Numbered from the stretch's first letter, positions 23,225 to 33,842 are shown. The stretch: 64,000 nt of DNA from Harmothoe impar (GCA_947462335.1 OX381716.1:4274438-4338437); one strand, 5' to 3'. Numbers and translations are program-made. Notes: generated from the sequence alone by a model not told the origin.

Positions 23225-24245
23225 CTGGAATGGCAGCGTGGACAAGAACATATTTCCAATCTTAAAATGGCCAATCTTAAAAACGTTACCTTCTCCATTT
23301 TAAGATTATAAAACTTAATCGTCTTAACAATACTCACCAAATATAGATGGCGCCACTTACTCTGGCTCCAAATATTTACCATACTAAAGAAGGGAAAAAA
23401 GTAAAGAGCCCATCATGATATATTAGTTAACAATCAAGGCTATCCTATTTAGGTCAATGTTGCAGAGGATGCACATGTAGCGGGTTGACTATGAGTCTAA
23501 CTGTTATTGTGGTATATCTATTATATGTTGTTATGATGTAAAACGACATGGTTCTATTGTATACATAACTTATTTATTCACTTAACGAGTATCGTCGGTT
23601 CGTTACATATATCGACTCACTTTAGTTCGGTTGTATACGGTAGTGTACCGGTACTACCTTCGGTTCTATTCGGTAGTTCTTACGTAATCATGTTACATAA
23701 TTATACCTACTAGGTGGCGCTGCTGGTAAGGTCACGTGGCCTACGCAGCGGTGTATATAAGATGGCTACTTCCCCATTGGAAGTCAGTCAGGTTTTGGAC
23801 TGTCGAGGCAAGACCACCCTGTGCTCCAGGCTTAACACTACGCTGTAGGGTTACTTCCCTGTATTATGATCTGATCTGATCCCTGTATATCTGATGGTTA
23901 TACTGGTGCTATAATACTCAAGAGTTATCCTTTACAATAAAGTCGCCGTATATTAAAGTCTAAATTTACCTTGTCTGGTTTTTGTTCTTATGCGTTACAC
24001 TTGTAGTAAGAGACCAATTACACACATGTAGACGGTGAACGTTGGGAGCCAGAGGTAGACTGCATATATGGTGGTGCCATTTGGTGAGTGTTATAATTTT
24101 AGATTTTACTAACGTTTTTAAGATTATCCATTGTAAAGGTGTAAATCTCTGTACCCCTCCAGCTACAGTCGGGTGGATACTCAGCACTAAAAATAGGGGC
24201 GGTGGGGGTTTAAGACTGGAAAGTTTTCTTGTCCATGCTCCTGTA
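23225..24245. mobile_element. MITE related to the 56.4-kb element, split by an LTR
   Basis: The left end has 'gtggacaagaacat.tttc.aatcttaaaa' and the right end 'aagttttcttgtccatgctcc'. Both correspond to the termini of the 209-bp element at 56.39 kb (CGTGGACAAGAA / TTCTTGTCTAC). Between them 'gatggcgcca' and 'tggtgccatttggtg' also correspond. An LTR-like sequence (23476-24022) sits inside. Confidence 0.6.
23476..24022 (+). mobile_element. Solo LTR of an LTR retrotransposon
   Basis: Begins TGTAGCGGG and ends AATTACA. It has a promoter-like TATA box (GTGTATATAAG, about 23752) and an AATAAA poly(A) signal (about 23936), spaced as in an LTR. CACA occurs immediately before (23472-23475) and after (24023-24026), a candidate 4-bp target duplication. 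An alternative right end is CGTTACA at 23999, which mirrors TGTAGCG better but leaves no target duplication. No internal region or second LTR follows, so it is a solo LTR, probably left by LTR-LTR recombination. Its first nine bases equal those of the miniature element at 42.66 kb read on its own strand. Confidence 0.7.
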
Positions 24246-24519
24246 ATAAACGATACTTCGTTCTTTATAATATTGATAGATTATTAAGTAAAGAACTAAA
24301 GTCGACACAGTTCAGATCAAGTGTACAGGTTGCAAATCAAAGGTTTATTCAGGAACCTAGACAGGCAAAGCTATATCAGTGCGAACTCCCTATAGAGTTC
24401 GGAGCGGGTCAGTAGGCTCCTAGCCGGTGTAGCTTATTAACCCCCCCCAGAATAGAGCAATGGTGAATCACAGGAAATTGACAAAACCAGCACGCTTGAT
24501 TTTGACTTCTGAGCTAGGT
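24246..24519. other. Non-coding interval
   Basis: No gene recognised. A short inverted phrase surrounds 'ctccctatagag' near 24390. Confidence 0.4.
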
Positions 24520-24845
24520 GTTGATGGCTGTGTCTCACGACCTTGAGCCAATGTTTTTGTTTCTGACCGGGTGCCGTCTCTGACCAGGTTCTGTCTTTGA
24601 CCAGGTGCCGTCTCTGACCGCCTTGGCTTGATAAGGTTAAAATACCAACAGCAGGAGGCTAATCATAATTATAATAATAATTCTAAAAGAACCGCCATAA
24701 CGTTTTTACAAATCCTTATATATATGAGTATAATCCTTTTTAAAACACCTTTTTTCCTACACCTGGTCAGAGACGGCACCCGTCAGAGACGGCACCCGGT
24801 CAGAGACAAAAACATTGGCCAAACGTCGTAAGACACAGCCTGATA
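24520..24845. repeat. Foldback with GACCAGGTGCCGTCTCTGAC repeats
   Basis: At 24525-24625 the phrases GTCTCTGACC and GGGTGCCGTC occur in tandem after AATGTTTTTGT. At 24760-24842 they return as reverse complements (GGTCAGAGACGGCACC, then ACAAAAACATTGG). The arms enclose about 130 bp of AT-rich sequence. Confidence 0.8.
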
Positions 24846-25299
24846 CATATGTATGCCATATATTTTGAGATTAAAAGAGTGACATCCATTTCCTTATATA
24901 GCTCACCTCAGATATACCTCAGATAATGTTTCTGATTTTGTTAGAAGTACTTTTGTGGATTTCCTTGATTTCCTATTCAAGACACTGGATAAGCCCCCAG
25001 TTATATGTATTTTGCCTTGACTACATGTTGAGTGAGAGTGCACTGGGTGCATGATGAGGCGGATCACTTTACGTGTTGATGTCTGTATGTCGTGTCAACA
25101 CTTCTTTATTTAGACATTTTCTGTTATTTTTACTCCGTTTTATTCCTCTCTAATTTCCTTTCATTGGGTATGAGAATGGGGGTGTAACAATGGCCAATCC
25201 TCTGGTATGGTACATGCAATACCCCTATTTGAGGCTAAATAAGAGTGTGGATAATGAGTGGATTTAATTCAAGGTACATGAAGAAATATAGGGAACTAA

Positions 25300-25539
25300 T
25301 TAACCCTTTAAGGATGGTTGTCGCCAAAAGATGACATTTGTCGTCATGATGCAGCAGTGTGTAACTCCCTGGTGCTGCATCGGTGCATCATGCCGACCCT
25401 TCAGGAGTGTCTGAACTCCATAGGGTCGGCATGATGCTTGAATGCAGCACTAGTGACTAACTTACCAGGGCTGTATTCATGCATCATGACGACCAAGCCC
25501 ATGATGCTTTGAGGTATCATGCTGTCCTTAACGGGTTAA
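25300..25539. mobile_element. piggyBac-type hairpin MITE, well preserved
   Basis: Flanked by TTAA at 25300-25303 and 25536-25539, with ends CCCTTTAAGGATGG and GTCCTTAACGGG. Inside are two long hairpins. One is built on GATGCAGCAGTG..GTAACTC...GCTGCATCGGTGCATCATG. The other is built on GGCATGATGCTTGAATGCAG and its inverted copy. A good reference copy for the family. Confidence 0.88.
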
Positions 25540-26139
25540 AGGCCTACATATTGGTTTTCTGACAGTAACAGGCGGAGTGGAGCAGGACAGTGGTACTCAA
25601 GGCTTTTCTATAGAGGGCATTCATTAACTACATACTGATTTCAAATATCTCAATATATAAATGGTTTGTATCCATATCAATTATCAGAGTATAAAATCAA
25701 TTAAGCACGTTTTCTGGCTGAGAGGGATAAATTAAATTGTATTTGAACAAAATTCAGGAAGACCAAAACTTTTAATAGCTCATCAAATCTCCCAAACTTT
25801 GAAAAGTGGGGCGTCCAAATCTCCCAACCTCTGAGAAGTAGGGCGGTCAAATTTTCCAACTTCTGATAAGAGGGGCGGTAGGACGGCAGTTGTTATCTAC
25901 CCTGAAAGAGCCAGTCCCCCCCCCCCCCTCGGAGGCGGGGTGTGATCTGGGGTGATATGTCAGACAGTACAGTATGGTCTGGTATTGGTTTACTGCTCTA
26001 GTTGCTGTAAGTGATTTATGATACACCTCCTGTCTCCTCATCTACTCCCCCCCCCCCCCCCGGTATCAAAGCTCCATCCTGTACGGTTCACTGGTAAGGC
26101 TAGAAACATGCTGCTCCAGGCACCACACCCAGACACATT
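25540..26139. other. Non-coding, with poly-C tracts
   Basis: The phrase 'aaatctcccaac.t.tga.aagtggggcg' is repeated at 25785-25870, and poly-C runs lie near 25920 and 26050. No gene seen. Confidence 0.5.
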
Positions 26140-27475
26140 CATCACCTAGGTAGGATCCTGGCTGTACCCAGTCCTGTAAGGACTCCTGCCACAACTAGGT
26201 AAGGGTCCTGGTGGTACCTAGTCCTGTACAGACTCTGCCACAACTAGGTAAGGGTCCTGGTGATACCTAGTCCTGTAAAGACCCCTGCCACAACTAGGTA
26301 AGGATCCTGGTGATACCTAGCCCTGTATAGACCCCTGCCACAAGTATGTAAGGGTCCTGGTGGTATCTAGTCATGCCCAGACTCCTGCCATAACTAGGTA
26401 AGCATCCTGGTGGTACCTAGACCTGGCACAACTAGGTGAGGGTCTTGGTGGTACCCGGTCCTGTACAGACTGCTGCCACAACTAGGTAAGGGTCTTGGTG
26501 GTACCCAGTCCTGCCACAACTAGGTAAGGGTCCTGGTGGTACCTAGTCCCGCCGCAACTAGCTAAGGGCTTTGGTGGTACCCAGTCCTGCCACAACTAGG
26601 TGAGGGTCCTGGTGATACCTAGCCCTGTACAGACCCCTGTCACAACTAGGTAAGTGTCCTGGTGGTACCTAGTCCTGTACAGACTCCTGCCACAAATAGG
26701 TAAGGGACCTGATGGTATCTAGTCCTACCCAGACTCCTGGCACAGGAAGATAAGGGTCCTGATATTACCTAGTCCTGTACAGTCCTGCCACAACTAGGTA
26801 AGGGTCCTAGTGGTATCTAGTCCTGCCCAGACTCCTGCCACAACTATGTAATCATCCCGGTGGTACCTAGCCCTCTCCAGACTCCTGCCACAACTAGGTA
26901 GGATCCTGGTGGTACGTAGCCCTGTACAGACTCCTGCCACAACTAGGTAAGGGTCCTGGTGGTACCTTGTCCTGTACAGACTCCTGCCACAACTAGGTAA
27001 GGGTCCTGAAGGTACTTAGTCCTGTACAGACTCCTGCCACAACTAGGTGAGGGTCCTGGTGGTACCTAGTCCTGTACAGACTCCTGCCACAACTAGGTAA
27101 GGGTCCTGGTGGTATCTAGTCATGTAGAGACTCCTGCCACAACTAGGTAAGGGTCCTGGTGGTACCTAGTCCTGTACAGACTCCTGCCACAACTAGGTAA
27201 GGGTCCTGGAGGTGCCTAGTCCTGTACGGACCTCTGCCACAACTAGGTGAGGGTCCTGGTGGTACCTAGTCCTGTACAGACTCCTGCCACAACTAGGTAA
27301 GGGTCCTGGTGCTACCTGGTCCTGTACAGACTCCTGCCACAACTAGGTAAGGGTCCTGGTGGTACCTAGTCCTGCCATAACTAGGTAAGGGTCCTGGTGG
27401 TACTTAGTTCTACCCAGACTCCTACCATACCTGGGTAGGGTCCTGGTGGTACCTAGTTTCCTGTCACTACTCTGC
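26140..27475 (+). repeat. 50-bp minisatellite array A2, about 26 units
   Basis: Same unit and strand as the 10.2-kb array (CTAGGTAAGGGTCCTGG, TGGTACCTAGTCCTGT, ACTCCTGCCACAA). Several units are shortened to about 30 bp by loss of the 'tgtacagactcc' part, mainly at 26400-26600. Most units keep AG|GTAAGG. Confidence 0.95.
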
Positions 27476-27789
27476 AGCAGAAGGGTAAAGCCGAGCTTGG
27501 TTTTGGCCATTATATATGGTCAATTAGACCCAAACACATATTAGAAAAAGGGCCCTCCGTAGGCATCCTGGTTTTATGCAGAAATTAGGCGAGTCTCATT
27601 TTTCATATAGGCCACTGCAGATATATATGAGCCAGCTGGACTACCCCACTGATTAGGAATATCAAGCTAATTCCCAAATTACTCAGCTTGCTCCTTTTTG
27701 GTCAACTTTACAACACGGTGACAGTGCAGCCTCCCTGTATGGATGTACATCTAGTCCCAGTGGAGGATTACAGGTTGAGGAGCTGAGCT

Positions 27790-28080
27790 AACCTTTTAAG
27801 GGCGGATGTCACTAAAAGATGAATCTGTCATCAACGCAACCCCCCGAGTAATCATATATTTACATAATAACTGTATACCTTAATAAAAACACTTTTAAAA
27901 AAAGTAACTCACTTGTGCTACATTGGTACATCATGACAATGCTTGTGGGTGTCTCAACTCTATAGGGTCGGCATAATGTTGGAATGCAGCTCCAGTGAGT
28001 TACTCACCAGGGCTGCATTTATGCATCATGACGACCAAGGGCATGATGCAATAAGGTATAATGCCATCCTTAAAGGGATG
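27790..28080. mobile_element. piggyBac-type hairpin MITE interrupted by ~55 bp
   Basis: The left end 'accttttaagggcggatgtc' and right end 'catccttaaaggga' match the family. An AT-rich insertion (about 27850-27903) with no family match breaks the first hairpin. The ORF at 27943-28197 is fortuitous. Confidence 0.72.
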
Positions 28081-28189
28081 ACAGGGGGGTTATTGAGGGG
28101 TAGTTTTCTACTACTGCATGGGGGGGGTTGTCGGACAAACCGAGTCAATCTCATATCATCGTGCGATGGTCGAGTGCTGCTTATACATG

Positions 28190-28398
28190 AGTTTTAGCCA
28201 CTATGTGGTACAGTACTAAAGTCACAATAATCAGATGATGCTGTGGCTTATGGAATCTGCCCAAAGTTGGGGTACGGCTTGTACACAAAGTACTAAAGGC
28301 ACCTGAATGGATGTTGCAGGTTATTGGATCGGCCCAAAGTCGGGGTGCGGCTTATACGCGAGTTAGGCCTTTACATGAGGTTTTACGGTAGTCATGAG
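28190..28398. mobile_element. ACCGTAAAACC-family element, degraded
   Basis: Phrases 'gtggcttatggaat..gcccaaagttggggt.cggctt' occur twice. The right end is GAGGTTTTACGGTAG. Confidence 0.6.
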
Positions 28399-28643
28399 AC
28401 GCACCCTTACAGACCTGTCCAGGGGATGTGTTTAGGCAAGGACAGGAGAGAAAGTGTGAATAATTGGCTCAAGAGGTAGGATGGATATTAGTGGGAGAGT
28501 TCACACCGGCGAGTAACTCGCCACCATTAGCTTTCTGACCCATCTTGAGTATCCACCCTCCCCTGGCAAGTAACTCACTAGTGGTACCTTAAAGTATTAG
28601 GTTTACAAAAATTCATGGTGCATGAAATCACCATACAGCCTAC

Positions 28644-28878
28644 TTAACCCTTTGCACACAGAATAATGCATCGTGCCCTTCATCATCATGATGCATGAAT
28701 GCAGCTCCCAGCTCAGATGAGTAACTCACCAGTGCTGCATTCAAGCATCATAACAACCCTATGGGGTCAGCATGATGCATAATGGGGCCGGCATGATGCA
28801 CAATGCAGCCCAGCCGATTTACTCGATTTCGTTCACCATCAAGACAAATGTCATCTTTTACCGACCTTAGAGGGTTAA
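28644..28878. mobile_element. piggyBac-type hairpin MITE
   Basis: TTAA at 28644-28647 and 28875-28878. It has ends CCCTTTGCACAC and CCGACCTTAGAGGG and both internal hairpins in partly decayed form. Confidence 0.82.
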
Positions 28879-29630
28879 GTGGCTTCATGGTTGGAGACGA
28901 GGACTAACATACATGGGTCGTAACCATGTATGTGGTCATCGGTACATTGATTAGGCCACTCAGAAAAAATTTGTTTCTTATCACCTGGCAGTGAAAAATG
29001 TGAGGAGGGCGTTTTCTATTTCAATATTATATTTTTTTTTTACTGGAGCTTAATATATATAGGAAAAATGAGACTTTTCACACACGATTTTCACATTTTA
29101 ATAGTTAAGAGTATATTGATCATAAAAGTTGTTATAATGCAAGTTATTCCTAGCTCACTGCATTTACTGACAGCCTACAGTTTTAATTTGAAACTAAATA
29201 TGCCAATATTTGTCAATTTGTGACAGAATTCCATCAATAATGTAAAAAATGTAAAAAAAATTTCCCCCATCTCGATTTTTTTTGAGTGGCCTTCTCTATA
29301 GGAAACAGAAAGTCTATCTCTAGTAACTTCCTGCGTCTGTAACACCCCCAGGAGCTCCCCCTGTTGGGACATACCCGAGGGATCCTTCCCGTCCTTCCTG
29401 TGTTATGACAAATTCTAGCAGAAAAAAGGAAAAAAAGATTATCTAAACAAAATATACAATGTATGTAATCAGCGAGATAAGCCTAACCAGGACAGTAAAG
29501 TAGATGTGTACATGTGTAAACTTGCATTTTGTTGTTTTGTTTTGATCAAGATGAAAGGTCAACTAAGGTCAAGGATACACATCCTGATAAAGAGGGTGCT
29601 CCTTGACAACACTACAGGTCTATAAATAAC
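28879..29630. other. Non-coding interval
   Basis: AT-rich. A short palindrome around 'acatacatgggtcgtaaccatgtatgt' lies at 28908-28935. No gene seen. Confidence 0.5.
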
Positions 29631-30214
29631 ACTACCGTAAAAACTTGCATAGAAGCTGCGGCTAGTATGTGAGTCAGATCGCCGATGCGGCTTATAGGAT
29701 CGGCCCAAAGTCAGGGTGCGGCTTATATAGGAGAGCTCTCATTAGTATATAGATAGAGCTGCACGCTAAAGTTGCACGCTGGCCGTAGGCCTAGTGCAAT
29801 ACGGCCAAAGTACAGCTCGTGCAGTAATCAGTGAAGAGGGCACTTTAAAGTGACGCTCTGTATTTATTTCAGGGTGATTCGATGTCAAATAGATAGCCAG
29901 TTCTTGTTTGCTTACTTCCACGGCGTTTGTTTACTTCTGTGCTGTTTGTTTACTTCCGCACCATCGCCTTTAAAAATTTTGCGCAGGTCACGTGACCCTC
30001 GGAGTGTGCAATGCGGCCACAGCGTGCAATATGGCCCAGGGTTATTGCACGGTCCCTTTAGGAACGGCACTCCCATAGGTTTAACATTGACAGTCCGTAT
30101 TCACCATGAAATAAAATACATATTAAATTTGCAGAGCACCTGTGAGGCTTATAGGATTTCCCCGGAGAATTTCTCAAAGTTAAGAGTGTGGCAAATCTGC
30201 AAGGTTTTACGGTA
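29631..30214. mobile_element. Longer ACCGTAAAACC-family element
   Basis: Ends CTACCGTAAAAACTTGCATAG and CTGCAAGGTTTTACGGTA are inverted copies 580 bp apart. Only the outer parts resemble the shorter family members. The interior repeats 'ttgtttacttc' three times (29905-29955) and has 'caatacggcc / caatgcggcc / caatatggcc' repeats. No conserved ORF. Confidence 0.65.
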
Positions 30215-30239
30215 CAATACATGATAATACACACATCTA

Positions 30240-30450
30240 GCGCTGTAAGGATGGCATGATGCACCACAACTTTGTAACACAGCACTGGTGGCGGTGCATC
30301 ATGCTGACCATTAGGGATTGTATCATCCCTGTAGGAGCTGTGTGATGCATGACAGCAGCACTAGTATGTTACCCACCAGGGCTGCATTCATGCATCATGA
30401 CAACAAAGGGCATGATGTCTCAGAACCCCCTGCAGCCCTTACAGGGTTGG
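30240..30450. mobile_element. piggyBac-type hairpin MITE, decayed ends
   Basis: 'gtaaggatggcatgatgcacc' on the left, 'cccttacagggttgg' on the right, and both hairpins recognisable. Confidence 0.72.
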
Positions 30451-31075
30451 ACTGACACATGGTACACCCTTCCTGTGTACATTCAGATAGTGAGACATTA
30501 CACCACGGGCACTGAGGGAGTAAGGCTGACCACCATGGACCTCTACCCTGTAAGTTGCACATTTATTGTTACATTATGCCCCCCCCCTGGACTAGGGGGG
30601 GTGTTAAATCGGTAATTTTGTCACACAGTTTCAGGGACAGGCTCAAACTACGCATTTGGGACGCAAAACACAGGAAATCACAAAAATAATTTCTTGAACC
30701 CGCGTGAGTACCCCCCCCCCCTCCCCACTGGGAGAGTAAGAGTCACCTGCATGGACCTCTACCCTGTAAGAAGCACATTTAATGTTACATTATGGCCTTA
30801 CACCCAAACAAACATTAGAGGCATTTTAGTGAGATTCAGCCATGGTTGGACTCACCCAAAGAGACTGAGAATAACCCTGCTGGATCCTCAGGCAAGAGTC
30901 TAGCAATGCATGACTCTGAAGACAGTTTCTGTTAGCATCCAAGACTCTAGCATTGACTCTGGCCTGAGGGTCCAGCATGGCCAGACTCTCGAGTAGTTTT
31001 GCAATAGTCAAGCCTGTTATTGAAGGTACAGCATAGCCTGACCCTCACTAAAATGGCCCTTGACCCATTTATTAT
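30451..31075. repeat. Non-coding; ~75-bp direct duplication
   Basis: 'ggacctctaccctgtaag..gcacattta.tgttacattatg' occurs at about 30535-30580 and again at 30750-30795. 30830-31060 holds loosely inverted phrases around 'gactct' and 'ggccagactct'. Confidence 0.5.
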
Positions 31076-31077
31076 AG

Positions 31078-31108
<31 letters not shown>

Positions 31109-31409
31109 GTGTTTTATTGGGTTGAATAATAACAAATACATAATAATATGAAGATGAAATTAACCTAGCACATGCGCATTGCATTACTTACGCTAGGACC
31201 CCTTGATTGTTCTGTATGATTATAGCGTTAAAGAACACGGTATGGCGGACTACACATTGATTAAATCCCTTTTTTATAAATAACAACAGAATTTTCACTA
31301 TTAATTACTTAATGCATTTGTGATGAGATGAGGTGAGTAATGAGGAATAAGTGTTCATACAATAATGGCTAACATATCAAAGCTGTATTTTAAATAAAGA
31401 AAAGCTGGT

Positions 31410-32035
31410 TTACATGAAACACGTTTTATAATTATTCTTTATCGCAATCTTAAAGGCACTAAGGCCTTCTTTATCAGTATATTCTGACTTTAATTGATTC
31501 CACCTGCCTATGGCTCTATAGAATGCACTCCGTAAGACAATTGGTTTTAAAGACCTAGGGACTGCCAGCCTCTGACCAACATTGCGTCTGGTGGGTAGGT
31601 TTCTGTTATCCAAGTTAACATCAGATTGAGCTAGACTGTGAGCGTAAAATAATAAGTGAATGTCCCTTCTTTCATTAAGGCTCTGACATTTTCCCTTAAT
31701 ATGCAATTCATCAGTTGTATATTTTGGATTTTTTCCTAATTTGACATTATAAATTACACGTAGGGCTTTATTTTGTATTAATTGTAGCTCTCTGTTTTCA
31801 CCCATATTATCCCTGTCCCAAACATAATCAACATAGTCGAAGGTCGGCAGTACCATACTCTTGTATACATCAAGCGCTACCTCCTCCTCCACATTACCTC
31901 TCACCCGTATATGTTGGTATAATCTAGTTCTGATATTATTCACAGTGTCCTTTCTATGAGCAACAAATTTCAGCTCAGGGTCCAAAACTAGGCCCAAATA
32001 AGGAAAAGTATCAACCTGTTCCAGAACATTATTAT
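31410..32035 (-). pseudogene. LINE reverse transcriptase, C-terminal (thumb and tail) fragment
   Basis: The frame is open from near the poly-C frameshift to the stop at 31410, and the ORF proper starts at about 31997. Recognisable LINE features are DTFPYLGLVLDPELKF just after the frameshift, then LPTFDYVDYVWD, LQLIQNKALRVIY and the tail SAFYRAIGRWNQLKSEY, all typical of the region after the RT palm in Jockey/CR1/L2-like elements. The clade cannot be named by eye. It is dead as an element, being truncated upstream and separated from the catalytic part by the frameshift. Confidence 0.82.
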
Positions 32036-32271
32036 TTAGTGTAAATACAGGGGGGGGTGTAAATTATTAAAAACACAATTAAAAGCCATCCATTTAGTCT
32101 TTTTTTCATTGACTGTAAGGCTATTCCTGATACACCAAGTGGACAGTAGAGGCAACATATTATGTAAAAGCGCAGGGGAGGAGGCAGACATAACAGCGTC
32201 GTCAGCGTATAACGTAATGTCCATCTCATCGGCGATTTTTGGCAAACTATTAATATAAATAGAAAAAAAAG
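32036..32271 (-). pseudogene. LINE reverse transcriptase fragment, catalytic part
   Basis: This frame carries the RT catalytic motif YADDAV (about 32194-32210), preceded by FSIYINSLPKIADEM and followed by LLSTWCIRNSLTVNEKKTKW, the typical layout of RT motifs 5 and 6 in LINEs. The frame closes in a run of eight C residues (G on the plus strand, about 32051-32058). The next RT segment is in another frame, so a one-base length change in this homopolymer has probably broken the gene. There is no endonuclease part because the copy is truncated. Confidence 0.8.
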
Positions 32272-32479
32272 TCTATCATATCTATATGAAAGTATACTAC
32301 AGTACAGTGATAAACCTAAACAGAGCCTTTATATTATAAAGGAGCTCCACTCAAGGGATTCATCTCCTGTGCTGCCATTGATTTGACACGAGTTCTAAAT
32401 TGTCAATATCCCTGCTGTTCCTCCTCTAGTCCCCTACATCTCTCCGTGTCGGTTTCTGGAGAATGCTGCATTAGTTGAG

Positions 32480-32760
32480 TTAAGGGGGTGGTAACAAACG
32501 GGTGGGGGGGGGTCGGTGGATTTTCGCGAGAGCGGTTTGAAATTTTGTTGGTCCCCCCCGTGGGAGGGGTCAAAATATTTTTGGTCCCCCACTAAGGATG
32601 GCTGAAATTGAGCGTGGCCGACCCTTTTGAGCTATAGTAACACACAGGCTTTTTCACTAAAAAGGGGTGCAATTTTTTTTGTCCCCCCCCTTTCAAGGGG
32701 TCCAAATTTGTTAACAAATAGTGTATAAAGCTCATCTAGGGACCGAAGGTCTGACACAAT
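32480..32760. repeat. GC-rich dispersed repeat, copy 1
   Basis: GGGTGGGGGGGGTCGG, then 'aaatttt.ttggtccccccc' and 'tcaaggggtccaaattt.ttaacaaa', parallel the block at 34.50-34.71 kb in the same order. Confidence 0.65.
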
Positions 32761-32812
32761 GTTGGTGAATCATTAGACACAGTTTCTCCGAAAATAACAT
32801 TTCTCGGGGACA

Positions 32813-32880
32813 CCGGGACTCGAACCAGGCCTCCCACTCCGAAGCGGGTGCTCTACCACTGAGCTACATCCCCTGTCACA
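32813..32880 (-). tRNA. tRNA-like sequence, probably a pseudogene
   Basis: The minus strand has an acceptor-like GGGGATG/TGTCCCC pair, D-arm GCTC-AGTGGTA-GAGC, B-box-like GGTTCGAGTCC and T-arm CCTGG/CCCGG with one mismatch. The anticodon region CCCGC-TTCGGA-GTGGG pairs over 5 bp but leaves a six-base loop. The total of 68 nt is about four short of standard. Read loosely, the loop resembles a TCG (Arg) anticodon, but identity is unsafe. Confidence 0.5.
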
Positions 32881-33279
32881 TCAGATAGACCATGTCTAAT
32901 GTTACTGGATCAGTATGGTACAGAGGGCAGCAGGATTACCGAGTAATACCCCCTTGAGTGTTTACCACCGAGGCACTAGAAATCGGACACCTACAATATT
33001 ATAAAGACTTTTGCTCAAATATATATTCTCTCTGTATTGTAACTCTTAAAATAGCCTAGTATTGTCGTTCTGATTCCTTGCTTCAATAGCCTGCCTCCCG
33101 CTGGTCCTTACAAGTGTATAACTTCAAGGCAGCCTGCTCTGTGATTACAGAAACTAGCAAAATATTGAATTTCCACCAGCGCTGATGTTAATCATGTTCG
33201 TCTGTGAGTGGTGTTTCCGCTCGCCTCACTGCCTTGTACTTAGTGTGCACAGTCTATATATGCTTGTGTATGAAAAACA

Positions 33280-33496
33280 TTAACCCTTTAAGGATGGTAT
33301 AATGCATTAAGGCATCATGCCCTTGGTTGTCATGATGCATGAATGCAGCCCCGGCGAGTAACTCGCAGGTTGAAACATTCCAAAAGGGTTGGCATGATCC
33401 ACCAATGCAGCTCCGCCGAGTTATTCAGAAGGGCTGCATTGGTGCATCATGACGACACATGCAATTGTTTAGCAACATGTGTTCTTAAAGGGTTAA
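33280..33496. mobile_element. piggyBac-type hairpin MITE
   Basis: TTAA at 33280-33283 and 33493-33496, ends CCCTTTAAGGATGG and GTTCTTAAAGGG, both hairpins present. A decayed second copy follows directly. Confidence 0.87.
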
Positions 33497-33705
33497 GGAC
33501 TGCATAGTGCTGTTATAGTTACTATGATGCATGAATGCAGCCTTGGCGGATCTACTCGACTCGTGCTGCATTCATGTATCATGCTGACCGTGTATCAGGG
33601 AGTGTATTAACCATGTGGGGTTAGCATGATGCATGAATGCAGTACTTGTGAGTTACTCACCAGTGCTGCAATCATCAATTATGACCACAAGTGGCATAAA
33701 TAGCC
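33497..33705. mobile_element. piggyBac-type hairpin MITE, decayed neighbour copy
   Basis: 'gatgcatgaatgcagcctt.gcg', 'gtgctgcattcatgtatcatgctgacc' and 'catgatgcatgaatgcag' match the family. Terminal TTAAs are lost. Confidence 0.7.
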
Positions 33706-33717
33706 AAAGGTGCAGGA

Positions 33718-33842
33718 GTTTTAGCCTCTTGACAGGGTTATTTCACGAGTTGAAGGTGGGGCCGCATTTCACGAGGCCTACGGCCTCGTGAAATGCGGCC
33801 CCTATTTCAACAAGTGAAATAACCCTGTTAACAGGCTAAAAC
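33718..33842. repeat. 125-bp near-perfect palindrome
   Basis: GTTTTAGCC..GACAGGGTTATTTCAC runs inward to CACGAGGCC, then TAC, and back out through GGCCTCGTGAAATGCGGCCCC to GGCTAAAAC. The long arms have few mismatches. A related phrase 'gggttatttcac' recurs at about 34000. Confidence 0.9.

Larger units (their letters stand above)
31076..32274 (-). mobile_element. 5'-truncated LINE (non-LTR retrotransposon)
   Basis: The minus strand codes for the C-terminal part of a LINE reverse transcriptase, followed by about 300 bp of 3' sequence. It ends in a poly(A) tail, seen as a T run at 31080-31105. The 5' break near 32272 lies just inside a conserved RT segment (FSIYINSLP). AGTCT flanks both sides (31076-31080 and 32270-32274) and could be a short target duplication, though this is weak. 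Truncation from the 5' end with a poly(A) tail is the usual result of target-primed reverse transcription. Confidence 0.85.

Noticed and set aside
24628..24831. 67-codon ORF within the GACCAGGTGCC foldback
   Set aside because: It lies across inverted repeat arms and an AT-rich loop; fortuitous.
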